A stretch of 64,000 bases of DNA from Jeotgalibacillus aurantiacus (GCF_020595125.1 NZ_JACNMS010000004.1:186001-250000); one strand, 5' to 3'; counted from the first letter of the stretch, positions 8,021 to 14,891 are shown. The notes: generated by a model not told the origin, from the letters alone. Translations and numbers: made by a program.

Positions 8021-8806
8021 ATGACGTATTACTTATCCGAATATCAAACGTTCAATAGCGTTCAAGAATTGAATCATCACATCGATCTATACCGCAATGA
8101 CTTAACAGCGACACAATTCCGTGTGTTATGGCTCGTATCTAATTATGCGGTTAAGTATCCGGGGGCAGCGCACTTGAAGGCGTCTACGATCGCGGAAGCC
8201 TTAGACGTATCAACTAAAACGATCTATCGTGCGTTGACTGCTCTTGTGGACGCAGGAGCAATAGTTAAGCACGTTCAGTTTCGCCCAAAGTCCGGCGGTC
8301 AGGGTGCGACTATTTATTGTGTCCAACCGCACGTGTCCACGCGTGAGCTAGCTGACAACCCGCCTGTACCAACGCATAAGTCGATGAAATCCGAAAATGA
8401 AACCGCTGATTCTATTAATCTTAAAAACAACGTATTAGACACTGTAAACACGGCAGACATGGCAGACACAACAAGCAACGAAGTGCCGGCTTCAGTTTTA
8501 CGTGATTTTATTCCGCAAGCTATTTATGATACGATCACACGTTATTTTGGATCAGCGAGCGAAGTCTACAGTTATTACGGCGTCATGCTTCGTGCAAAGG
8601 CGTCTATTTGTCGAGCCGTTCGTTTTGAGGACGATCCTGTTGAGTATATCAACGTGATTGAGCGTTGTATATTTGCGTGGAAAATGGGCAAGCTAAAGAA
8701 ATCGTTTGAGGCGTTATTATATGCGTCAGTTCAGAATGCTACGTTGGCAGCGATCAGACGGCAGGATCAGTGTGTAAACGGACTGTTCGAGTGGATCGAA
8801 AACTGA
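8021..8806 (+). CDS. Winged-helix DNA-binding protein, SOS-controlled
   Basis: A 261-residue protein with an N-terminal winged helix (about residues 20-95: LTATQFRVLWLV, then LKASTIAEALDVSTKTIYRALTALVDAGAIVKH, and a glycine-rich wing PKSGGQGATIY). A low-complexity linker and a helical C-terminal domain follow. The type resembles HTH/replication-initiator-like proteins of Bacillus mobile elements, but function is unproven. ATG 8021 is chosen because AAAAGGAG precedes it; an upstream ATG at 7904 has no ribosome-binding site and would place the promoter and SOS box inside the gene. Expression is predicted to rise on DNA damage, consistent with a switch to excision or replication. Confidence 0.8.
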   Translation: MTYYLSEYQTFNSVQELNHHIDLYRNDLTATQFRVLWLVSNYAVKYPGAAHLKASTIAEALDVSTKTIYRALTALVDAGAIVKHVQFRPKSGGQGATIYCVQPHVSTRELADNPPVPTHKSMKSENETADSINLKNNVLDTVNTADMADTTSNEVPASVLRDFIPQAIYDTITRYFGSASEVYSYYGVMLRAKASICRAVRFEDDPVEYINVIERCIFAWKMGKLKKSFEALLYASVQNATLAAIRRQDQCVNGLFEWIEN

Positions 8807-8958
8807 TCGTTATTTTCGGACAAAAAAAGACCACCATAAAGGCGGTCGATTTCGGTGTGAACATTTGCGCTAAAATACTGTACTTTTTGTAGAAGATTTA
8901 ATACAATGAACTTAGAGATTTATAAAATTAAAAATAAAATTAAAAACTGAAAATGGTT

Positions 8959-9096
8959 TTATGACGACTTCTTCTTGGCGGGAGAGTCGTCTTTTTTCGT
9001 GTGTTCTAACAGCATTGGAAGGAGAAGACTTGTTGACTCCATTATGTCTCCGATCCCCGTAATTATCTCCGAAATTAATCGCAAAGTTTCTATCAT
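8959..9096 (-). CDS. Small 45-residue protein, minus strand
   Basis: A short gene with a near-perfect AGGAGGTGAAATA site before its ATG (complement of 9094-9096) and a TTGAAA-17-TAAACT promoter 50 bp further upstream. The product begins MIETLRLISEIITGIG and ends in a charged KKDDSPAKKKSS tail. The first 33 residues are amphipathic rather than clearly transmembrane. Size, hydrophobic-plus-lysine layout and convergent hairpin resemble type I toxin or phage membrane peptides, but no family is recognised. The 3' end contains a bidirectional terminator stem. Confidence 0.6.
   Translation of the reverse strand: MIETLRLISEIITGIGDIMESTSLLLPMLLEHTKKDDSPAKKKSS
8963..8997. terminator. Hairpin terminator, possibly bidirectional
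   Basis: GACGACT / AGTCGTC stem (8963-8969 with 8985-8991), followed on the + strand by TTTTTT and on the minus strand by an AT-rich run. It would end rightward transcripts from 8021 and leftward ones from 9143. Confidence 0.7.
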
Positions 9097-9142
9097 TATT
9101 TCACCTCCTAGCACGCAGGAGAGTTGTTCACACCTTATTTAC

Positions 9143-9171
9143 AGTTTACCCTGCCATTACCCGAATTTCAA
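9143..9171 (-). promoter_or_regulatory. Minus-strand promoter P1
   Basis: Read on the minus strand: TTGAAA (9166-9171), 17-bp spacer, TAAACT (9143-9148). It drives the 45-residue gene. The -35 region lies in a 15-bp sequence repeated exactly at 9383-9397. Confidence 0.65.
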
Positions 9172-9255
9172 ACAAATACACAACATATTGTGATTTTATT
9201 TTCTGCCTAAATACCATATATGGATTATCTGGTCAATTAAAAGATTTTGTCAGAC

Positions 9256-9270
9256 ATCTATACGATAGAT
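9256..9270. promoter_or_regulatory. Palindrome, possible operator
   Basis: ATCTAT-ACG-ATAGAT, perfect arms of 6 bp in an otherwise gene-free regulatory stretch between the two minus-strand promoters. Confidence 0.35.
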
Positions 9271-9367
9271 TTCGTAAGTATTGGGAAGTGTAAATTACAT
9301 ATCTTCGAAAATTCTCGTTATATTAAATGAAATCGTTCTTGAGCCTATCCCCCTTTCTTATAATAAA

Positions 9368-9396
9368 ATTGTACGCCTACACTACCCGAATTTCAA
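9368..9396 (-). promoter_or_regulatory. Minus-strand promoter P2
   Basis: Minus strand: TTGAAA (9391-9396), 17-bp spacer, TACAAT (9368-9373). It shares its -35 box and the first spacer bases (TTCGGGTA) with P1, suggesting one factor reads both. No start codon with a ribosome-binding site lies between P2 and P1, so a longer leader or a small RNA is possible. Confidence 0.6.
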
Positions 9397-9477
9397 ATAG
9401 CCTCGTGTAACAAACATACCGTGCCGTGTATCAAAGATACCGCAGAGTGTTACGATCGTGCCGTTTTCGGTGTGAAA

Positions 9478-9636
9478 ATGCAACAATCGTACAAGCCACC
9501 GAAAAACAGACGATTTGTCCTATCGCTTGCCCTTGCGTTAATTATAGCTTATCTACTAAACAACGGAAAGCACTCGGCGAAATATGGGGCGGATACTGGC
9601 CTCGCGTGCCCTTACGTTGAGTCTATCAAAAAATAA
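9478..9636 (+). CDS. Possible small membrane protein
   Basis: An open frame of 52 residues with a basic start, one hydrophobic segment (RRFVLSLALALIIAYLL) and a polar tail. The ribosome-binding site is weak (GGTGTG) and the reading frame extends upstream to a GTG at 9421 without better support. An alternative frame is also open here, so this is only a candidate. Confidence 0.3.
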   Translation: MQQSYKPPKNRRFVLSLALALIIAYLLNNGKHSAKYGADTGLACPYVESIKK

Positions 9637-9945
9637 GGTTTCCGGAAAATGAATATTTGTCACTCGATTTAATGTGCCGATTCATTTCCGTCCGTACCCG
9701 TGCGACAGCGAAAATGTCGTATCGAAAATCATCCGGTTTCTCCGCTTATCAAACTTGTATATATAACTTATAAGAAGAAACACGGTGTATTTGCGATATA
9801 CACCCGTTTTATCCGGTCATTGTGCGAGTCATCGAGAGGCGACAAAATGGGCGTTGAGGGGTGCGTGGAGATACCGTATATCTATCGGGTATCACGTTCA
9901 CGACGCTTACACTCGTCAAACCTCGGGGGTCTACCCGTCTACTCA
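9637..9945. other. Gene-free stretch
   Basis: Frames here are open by chance but have no ribosome-binding site, and their composition is not protein-like. No gene recognised. With the stretch before it, this makes 9097-9990 a mainly regulatory interval between the SOS gene and the minus-strand recombinase. Confidence 0.4.
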
Positions 9946-9981
9946 CGAAAAAGCAGGGGTATGTGCGATCACCCCCGCTTG
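9946..9981 (-). terminator. Terminator of minus-strand recombinase
   Basis: Stem 9951-9960 with 9971-9980 (AAGC-GGGGT / ACCCC-GCTT, one mismatched pair). On the minus strand it ends in GCTTTTTCG, 10 bp beyond the recombinase stop. Confidence 0.75.
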
Positions 9982-9990
9982 TAACTTCGA

Positions 9991-10563
9991 TTATAGTTTG
10001 AAATCTCGTAGGCTATCCGCAATCTCATCGTCCCGTATTCCGATATATCTCTTTGTCTCCGTGTAGTTCGCGTGATTGAATATCTCCATAAGCGTTGCAA
10101 CGTCTTTCGTCCGCTGATAGTAGTGATAGCCGAATGTCTTGCGTCCTGTATGAGTACCGATGTCGTCGCGCCCGATGTAGTCGGCAGCCTTCGCATAGAT
10201 ACGATAGGCTTGCGTAGTTGTGATATGTCCGTCGCCTTTTCTACTCGGAAACAACCACTCGGTAGCTCCTGGTAAGTCGTCGATATAATCGGCAATATCG
10301 GCCATGATAGCGCTCAGATGAACCGTTCTTTTCTTAATCGTCTTGCCCTCAGATACCACGATAGATGATCTCCCTCGCACTTGTTCCACTCGTAGCTTTA
10401 CAATGTCCCCTATACGCAGGCCCGTGTTGATTGCGATATTGAATAGTAGCAAATTCCGATCAGCTTGCCCGGATCTCGACGATACTCGAATAGCCTCCCG
10501 AAATTCTGCAATTTCGCCGGCAGTACGCAACGGCTGAACATTAATCACCGTTTTTTCATTCAC
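9991..10563 (-). CDS. Minimal tyrosine recombinase
   Basis: A 190-residue protein made almost only of the tyrosine-recombinase catalytic domain. Arg50 (TGLRIGD), Lys74, His138 and Arg141 (HTGRK), His164 (FNHAN) and Tyr173 (KRYIGI) are all present, so it should be active. The core-binding domain of ordinary integrases is missing. Such short recombinases occur in Bacillus phages and plasmids, and dimer resolution or inversion are possible roles. The start is GTG with AAAGGGG 8 bp upstream. It is transcribed opposite to the replication operon from a consensus promoter over a palindrome and has its own terminator. Confidence 0.85.
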   Translation of the reverse strand: MNEKTVINVQPLRTAGEIAEFREAIRVSSRSGQADRNLLLFNIAINTGLRIGDIVKLRVEQVRGRSSIVVSEGKTIKKRTVHLSAIMADIADYIDDLPGATEWLFPSRKGDGHITTTQAYRIYAKAADYIGRDDIGTHTGRKTFGYHYYQRTKDVATLMEIFNHANYTETKRYIGIRDDEIADSLRDFKL

Positions 10564-10607
10564 CGTTATTACCCCTTTTCGAATGTAATGTTTTTATGAT
10601 TATTTGA

Positions 10608-10636
10608 ATAATACCGTACATTAGAAATGGTGTCAA
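10608..10636 (-). promoter_or_regulatory. Strong promoter of minimal recombinase
   Basis: Minus strand: consensus TTGACA (10631-10636), 17-bp spacer, TATTAT (10608-10613). This is one of the best sigma-A matches in the window, 45 bp upstream of the GTG start. Confidence 0.8.
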
Positions 10637-10649
10637 CGGTCAACCGTTG
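10634..10649. promoter_or_regulatory. Palindromic operator over -35 box
   Basis: CAACGGT-CA-ACCGTTG, perfect 7-bp arms overlapping the -35 hexamer of the recombinase promoter. One of the element's XRE proteins is a plausible binder (inference). Confidence 0.6.
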
Positions 10650-10699
10650 CTATTTCGTTATTTTGAATGTATGAAAACAACTGTTAGATTACATTCCGC

Positions 10700-11187
10700 T
10701 TGATAAAATAACCGTCTATTCACCGGCTACCAACAGAGGGCAGTCGATCCAAACGTCTATATTCGATAGTACATATACGATAGTAGACACCTGCAATGGG
10801 ACGCAGACACTCGCAGGTATACGAATACACCGAAACACACTCGACAAGGGATCGAGTATAGACGGACATATACACAATCACACGGGCACACAACGGATCA
10901 CAACGGTATCCCAACGTTAATTAATAGGGAATGCCAGGCGAAAGGGATCGGGTTGATTCGGGGTAATGCGAGGGGTTGTATGGACAGGCGAAAGGCAGCG
11001 CATGCCTGCCAGGGAAATCGGATACCCCCGGGGGGCGTATCGGCACGGGCGGGCCTGCCGAATGTGCGAAAATTTCCGATAAAATTTCATAACTCGGGGG
11101 CACACGAAAGGGGACATCGCGCGACAGTTCGAATATACTGACGAACAGCTACGTTTAATCCTGGACGAGATCAAGTCGAGGGTGTAA
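10700..11187. other. Structured gene-free region, candidate origin
   Basis: No supported gene. Direct repeats CGATAGTA at 10764 and 10778 are followed by an ACCTGC / GCAGGT stem (10789-10818). The GC-rich part contains GGCAG / CTGCC near 10994 and a GATAC / GTATC stem (11021-11041) with C5/G5 inside it. Its end (11107-11187) encodes a protein-like tail, GDIARQFEYTDEQ, without any start codon, possibly a gene remnant. Repeats plus hairpins directly ahead of the primase operon fit a replication origin, but this is inference. Confidence 0.35.
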
Positions 11188-11222
11188 ATATCGCGGGTTA
11201 TGTTACGTTTTCATTACAAACG

Positions 11223-11338
11223 CGGTTTCACCGTTGTAGATTAAGGAGTTAGAAGCACTATTAATTGAGAGGTAAAAAATATTCGGTTTCGCCGTTACAC
11301 ATCGAGGCATTAGTCCCACTATTATTCGAAGGGGTATT
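11223..11338 (+). repeat. Two imperfect ~52-bp direct repeats
   Basis: Units begin CGGTTTCACCGTT (11223) and CGGTTTCGCCGTT (11284), each with TTAG...CACTATTA in the middle and GAGAGGTA or GAAGGGGTA at the end. The spacing is 61 bp. They sit about 150 bp before the XRE gene and may be protein-binding or small-RNA sequences. Confidence 0.5.
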
Positions 11339-11481
11339 TTCCGCAGGCTCACGCACACTCGCGTGGGCTTATTCGTTGTCCCAAAAATGGGGACGAGATT
11401 GGTTCTAGTAAGTGACGGTGCTTTTTATTTATGCAAGTGGTATCGCATGTATCACAAGTTCAACGAAAGGAGGTGACGCAG

Positions 11482-11703
11482 ATGACGCTAAAAACATTCC
11501 GCACAATTCGCAGGCTATCCGATATGACCGCTACAGAGTTTGCAATGGAAATCGGGGTTAGCCGACAGCTAGTAAATCACATCGAGCAGGGCAGGAAGTC
11601 GATCACCCGGACAACCGCAACGAAAGTCCGCCAGGCTTTTGGAGACGATTACGTCAACAAGGTCGAGCAATTTATTATGGATACAACGAAAGGGGAGGCG
11701 TAA
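11482..11703 (+). CDS. XRE-family HTH regulator 1
   Basis: A 73-residue Cro/C1-type helix-turn-helix protein with the core MTATEFAMEIGVSRQLVNHIEQGRKSI (about residues 14-40). ATG 11482 follows an excellent AAAGGAGGTGA site; frames opening further upstream lack one. It is the first gene of the long rightward run of element genes and is likely an operon regulator or excision/replication control factor. Confidence 0.88.
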   Translation: MTLKTFRTIRRLSDMTATEFAMEIGVSRQLVNHIEQGRKSITRTTATKVRQAFGDDYVNKVEQFIMDTTKGEA

Positions 11704-11763
11704 TATGACGGGGGACATTCGAAAGGGGCGTTACGGAAACAACGGAGATAACGAGTCTCATAT

Positions 11764-11796
11764 ATATAAATAAGTTATTAGTACCGAAAACGTACA
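11764..11796 (+). repeat. 33-bp direct repeat, copy A
   Basis: 33 bases, from ATATAAATAAGTTATTAG to GTACCGAAAACGTACA, identical to 13443-13475. Both copies lie in short intergenic gaps upstream of an AAAGGGAGCGAT ribosome-binding site, so they probably act as a shared regulatory element (promoter, operator or processing site). The TATAAAT within is -10-like. Confidence 0.75.
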
Positions 11797-11817
11797 CTTT
11801 TAAAAGGGAGCGATCAA

Positions 11818-11997
11818 ATGGAAAAGTACAAGTGTATTTTAAGTTTACGTGTGGCAAAGGAATTGATTGCTGAGGATCACGAGTTAATCGATATTCAGCC
11901 GTCACACCGCAGGCCGGGCAAGCTCGTGTTTGTTTTTAGAAACAGTGAGGGCTTGGAGAATAAACTAACAGCGTATCAGCTTCAAGGGAGCAAGTGA
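11818..11997 (+). CDS. Small protein, DUF5659-like
   Basis: A 59-residue protein beginning MEKYKCILSLRVAKELI and containing RRPGKLVFVFRNSEGL. The pattern (hydrophobic strand, short helix, 'F-F' strand, polar end) resembles the small DUF5659 proteins of Firmicutes phages; this is a tentative match. AAAGGGAG precedes the ATG. It ends just before the primase start codon and is probably translationally coupled to it. Confidence 0.7.
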   Translation: MEKYKCILSLRVAKELIAEDHELIDIQPSHRRPGKLVFVFRNSEGLENKLTAYQLQGSK

Positions 11998-11999
11998 AT

Positions 12000-13427
12000 A
12001 TGACACAGCCGAATAAACAGCTAATTAAAAAATTTAATGAACTCTACATTCAGACACGCTCGAAATATCTCGTTCAATTCCCGGATAGATACGTCACCTT
12101 AACGTATAACCCGGGGAACAGGGTTGTAAAGCTGAACGATGGTTTGTTGCAAACTCACCTAAATGGCGATCTGACTTACGGTATCTTTTCCGGCGGTCAC
12201 TTTAACAAGTTTATGACGTTTGATGTCGATGTGCCTGACGAGGCGATGTCACGTTGGGCAACGTTGAAATTAGTAGATGTGTTAGCAAACGAATACAACG
12301 TAAGCCGTTCCGATATTCACGTCAGTTTGTCAGGTAGCAAGGGGTATCACGTTGACCTGTTTTTCGATGAAAGAGTGCTAGTTACCGAGTTACAACGGTT
12401 TTATCGTGAGGTCATGGTGAGTGTTGGGTCAATTCCTAACGGTCAGATTGAGTTCCGCGCAACCTGGACGCAAGGTGTAAAGCTACCGCTAGGTGTTCAC
12501 CAACGTACAGGCAACCGGTGTTGGTTCGTAGATAATTTCACGCTAGAGCCGATTGAATCCTTTGATTATCTGTTAAGCGTGGAGCCTATGCCGGCAAGCG
12601 TTGTTACAGAAATCGACTTCGGACTGACAGACGATCAGATTACCGAGTTTGAACACATAGCCACGTCCACAGATACATCGGTCAACGCAGTGGACTTATC
12701 GCAAGCACTTCACAACGCAGTAAGAATCATAGAAACCGGTAGGCTCACGCAAAGTGGAACAAGGCACAAGACGACTTTCACGCTTGCTTGTTTCGGTAAC
12801 TCGCAGGGGTGGGAACGGGATGATACGGTTTCAGTAATAATGGACGTATTACTTGCAACGCCTCGTGAATACTTTAGCGAGGGCAGCACACCGGAACACT
12901 GGCTCAATGAAGCGAACAGGCTCGTTGACTACGTGTTTGACAAGGGCATCACGATAAAAGAGTCAAACGGACATGTCACGATTTATAAGTCGGAGATTTT
13001 AGCGGTATTGGACTGCGGTACGTTTCGACAAAAACAGTTAGCTTACGCAATGTTAGTTACTTCTAAACGATATGGCAACGTGTTTTATCTGACAATCAAT
13101 ACAGCAATGAGAATGATCGGCACTAAGTCGAGGCAAACGGTTCAGTCCGCTATTCAAAAGCTAGTAGATTGCGGATTTATCGAGTATCACCGGAAAGGGG
13201 AGATTGATCGTGCCAGGTCTAAGGAAATCGGACAGGTACGCTATAAACCGAATAAGTACCGGCTGATGATAAAAGAACCGGCAACCGATGAAGAATCATT
13301 CCGAGCATTGCCGGAGCATTCGGTTATTGATGTAGCGACAATGCTTCTCGACACAACAGAGATCAGACGGTTTGTTAAACGAAGGGAGTATGATAACCGA
13401 TGGAAAGACGCTGTTAACGGAGAGTAA
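12000..13427 (+). CDS. AEP-superfamily primase/replication protein
   Basis: A 475-residue protein with an N-terminal archaeo-eukaryotic primase-like domain. It shows the metal-binding acidic pair Asp75 and Asp77 (FMTFDVDVP), the S-x-H-like nucleotide motif SGSKGYH (111-117) and a third block, EFRATWTQGVKLPLGVHQ (151-168). The middle holds a PriCT-like helical region, and the C terminus has a winged-helix segment (SRQTVQSAIQKLVDCGFIEYHR). It probably primes replication of the element, alone or with host helicase. No helicase Walker A motif is seen. ATG 12000 is preferred (GGGAG 9 bp upstream) over GTG 11994. It follows the DUF5659-like gene in one operon. Confidence 0.85.
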   Translation: MTQPNKQLIKKFNELYIQTRSKYLVQFPDRYVTLTYNPGNRVVKLNDGLLQTHLNGDLTYGIFSGGHFNKFMTFDVDVPDEAMSRWATLKLVDVLANEYNVSRSDIHVSLSGSKGYHVDLFFDERVLVTELQRFYREVMVSVGSIPNGQIEFRATWTQGVKLPLGVHQRTGNRCWFVDNFTLEPIESFDYLLSVEPMPASVVTEIDFGLTDDQITEFEHIATSTDTSVNAVDLSQALHNAVRIIETGRLTQSGTRHKTTFTLACFGNSQGWERDDTVSVIMDVLLATPREYFSEGSTPEHWLNEANRLVDYVFDKGITIKESNGHVTIYKSEILAVLDCGTFRQKQLAYAMLVTSKRYGNVFYLTINTAMRMIGTKSRQTVQSAIQKLVDCGFIEYHRKGEIDRARSKEIGQVRYKPNKYRLMIKEPATDEESFRALPEHSVIDVATMLLDTTEIRRFVKRREYDNRWKDAVNGE

Positions 13428-13442
13428 TACGGGTGTTCATAG

Positions 13443-13475
13443 ATATAAATAAGTTATTAGTACCGAAAACGTACA
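13443..13475 (+). repeat. 33-bp direct repeat, copy B
   Basis: Identical to 11764-11796. It lies 61 bp before the zinc-finger gene. A partial echo (CGTACAATCGG then CGTGCAATCGA) follows at 13470-13500. Confidence 0.75.
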
Positions 13476-13535
13476 ATCGGTTTATTCAACGTGCAATCGA
13501 TGTAGGTATTACGAACTATTAAAAAGGGAGCGATA

Positions 13536-14159
13536 ATGATGGGGAAATTGAAAAAGGTCGAGATCAGCGCAGAGGTAACGGAGTTTTATCGCCGACAGAC
13601 TGCGGGTTTAAGTCGTGATGAAGTCGAGAGGTTCATTGAACAGGCGCAGGCGGGGGAGATCGATTTTAGCGACAACAGGCGGATCAAGCGTTGCCAACAT
13701 TGTGACTATTACTTCGAGGACAGCCGGGCGAATAAGCGTAAGTGCTGTTCGGACGTCTGTAAAAACAGATACGACACTGCAAGACGCCGGGACAAACGCC
13801 AACAAGCGACGGCTGATCGACAGGGACTCACGGTTGAGCAACTACACGAAAAGAGGGCGCGTGATGGTGCGGTGGAAATACCGATCGGGGACGCAGTAAA
13901 ACTTGATTACTTAATCTATGCGGACGGAACCGGGAACAGGCGGAAGAATACATCGGAAGTTGACGAGTCCGGCGCAGGGAAATCGAGTGTTTATGTGACG
14001 TATGGGCAACGCGAGGTTGATCGGGAGCCTAGCAATATTTATTTGCAGAAATCAAGTCGAGAAGAAATAGACGCTTACCTTACAGAGAAGTATGGCGATC
14101 ATCGTTTAAGAATGGAATCGAACAGGGCGAAGTCTTACGGCAAACACATTCATTTTTAA
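13536..14159 (+). CDS. Zinc-finger protein of unknown function
   Basis: A 207-residue, highly charged protein. Residues about 52-75 form a treble-clef/ribbon-like site, CQHC...CCSDVCKNRYDTARRR, resembling small phage zinc fingers that bind nucleic acid. The C-terminal half (DYLIYADGTGNRRK and SSVYVTYGQREVDREPS) has no family I recognise. AAAGGGAG precedes ATG 13536 (a second ATG follows directly). It has its own upstream 33-bp repeat and is followed by a terminator. Confidence 0.7.
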   Translation: MMGKLKKVEISAEVTEFYRRQTAGLSRDEVERFIEQAQAGEIDFSDNRRIKRCQHCDYYFEDSRANKRKCCSDVCKNRYDTARRRDKRQQATADRQGLTVEQLHEKRARDGAVEIPIGDAVKLDYLIYADGTGNRRKNTSEVDESGAGKSSVYVTYGQREVDREPSNIYLQKSSREEIDAYLTEKYGDHRLRMESNRAKSYGKHIHF

Positions 14160-14168
14160 TATATATGA

Positions 14169-14197
14169 GCAGGTAACCGATAAGCCTGCCGTTTTTT
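14169..14197 (+). terminator. Terminator after zinc-finger gene
   Basis: GCAGG / CCTGC stem, 11-nt loop, then CGTTTTTT. It separates the primase module from the small-gene train. Confidence 0.65.
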
Positions 14198-14244
14198 AAT
14201 AAGCAACGATAAACAATAATTTTAATTAAGAGGGAGGCTGCGAG

Positions 14245-14466
14245 TTGAATGCGGAACTACTAAAGCAAATTAGGAAGGTAAACAATCTTACGCAGGAACA
14301 GTTCGCAAGTGAAATCGGTGTTTCGAGGCAGACGATCGCGTTCATTGAGACTGATCGAATGCACGTCAGCGACGAAGTTGCTAGGAAAGTTCGAGAGAGA
14401 TACGGAATCGAAAGGATAGAACAGATGAAAAAGACCGCGGACTTATTCGGCGGTGATCGGAAATGA
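14245..14466 (+). CDS. XRE-family HTH regulator 2
   Basis: A 73-residue Cro/C1-type HTH: NNLTQEQFASEIGVSRQTIAFIETDRM (about residues 12-38). The start is TTG, with AGGGAGG 7 bp upstream. The first ATG nearby is out of frame. It overlaps the next gene by 4 bp (ATGA). It resembles regulator 1 in layout and may share targets. Confidence 0.85.
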   Translation: MNAELLKQIRKVNNLTQEQFASEIGVSRQTIAFIETDRMHVSDEVARKVRERYGIERIEQMKKTADLFGGDRK

Positions 14467-14741
14467 GTTACCATTCCGGCAACCCATCGCATGCAGGCAA
14501 GTCAAAACGGTATCTTACGGGCGCGGGCGAATTACAGCAGCTTATGTTATCAGAACATGTTTCGGTGAGCAAAGCAGATACAGCAGATGAAGGTTTTAAG
14601 GTGAGGTGGAATCGGGATGATGTGCCGGTTCAACATTTACGCTTGTCTGAGTTGGTCAAATCGGGGCAAGTGTTCGCAGATAATGACGGACTATACACGT
14701 TGCCTGGCGAAACTATGGTTCAAAACAGTCTACCATTTTAA
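14463..14741 (+). CDS. Unknown element protein, 92 residues
   Basis: Translationally coupled to XRE regulator 2 through an ATGA overlap. It begins MSYHSGNPSHAGKSKRYLTG and contains HLRLSELVKSGQVFADNDGL, suggesting a small winged or ribbon fold. No family recognised. The coupling suggests a partner of the regulator, perhaps an antitoxin-like or co-regulator pair, but nothing in the sequence proves this. Confidence 0.6.
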   Translation: MSYHSGNPSHAGKSKRYLTGAGELQQLMLSEHVSVSKADTADEGFKVRWNRDDVPVQHLRLSELVKSGQVFADNDGLYTLPGETMVQNSLPF

Positions 14742-14759
14742 TAGAAGGGAGTTAATGGG

Positions 14760-14891
14760 ATGGAAACAAAAATGCTGACTATGGCGATTTATCTGCTTGC
14801 CCTCGCTCAAATTGAGGCAACCGGAAAGACTTATGTCGCGAAGGAAATACGCGATACACAGAAAAAGTTACACGGGATTATAAATGAATAA
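14760..14891 (+). CDS. Small element protein, 43 residues
   Basis: GGGAG 8 bp upstream of ATG. The product METKMLTMAIYLLALAQIE... has a short hydrophobic helix followed by a basic tail (KEIRDTQKKLHGIINE). No family recognised. Confidence 0.6.
   Translation: METKMLTMAIYLLALAQIEATGKTYVAKEIRDTQKKLHGIINE

Noticed and set aside
8975-9193. 72-codon frame on the + strand opposite the 45-residue gene
   Set aside because: The minus-strand frame has a near-perfect ribosome-binding site and promoter, and the + strand frame has neither.
9700-10066. Two overlapping open frames of about 94 codons
   Set aside because: No ribosome-binding sites, low-complexity arginine/serine composition, and they overlap the terminator and 3' end of the minus-strand recombinase.
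10917-11174. Open frames on both strands in the GC-rich hairpin stretch
   Set aside because: Frames on both strands arise from few stop codons in GC-rich repeats; no ribosome-binding site or recognisable protein.
10700-11340. CRISPR array
   Set aside because: The repeats are two imperfect units or dispersed hairpins, not regularly spaced identical repeats with unique spacers; no cas genes are present anywhere in the window.
11705-11773. 22-codon frame after XRE regulator 1 with a GGGAGG upstream
   Set aside because: Its end is the 33-bp repeat itself, and copy B of the repeat has no matching frame, so selection acts on the repeat rather than on a peptide.
11994-13427. Reading the primase as a full replicative primase-helicase
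   Set aside because: No Walker A or SF3 helicase motif is present in the 475 residues.
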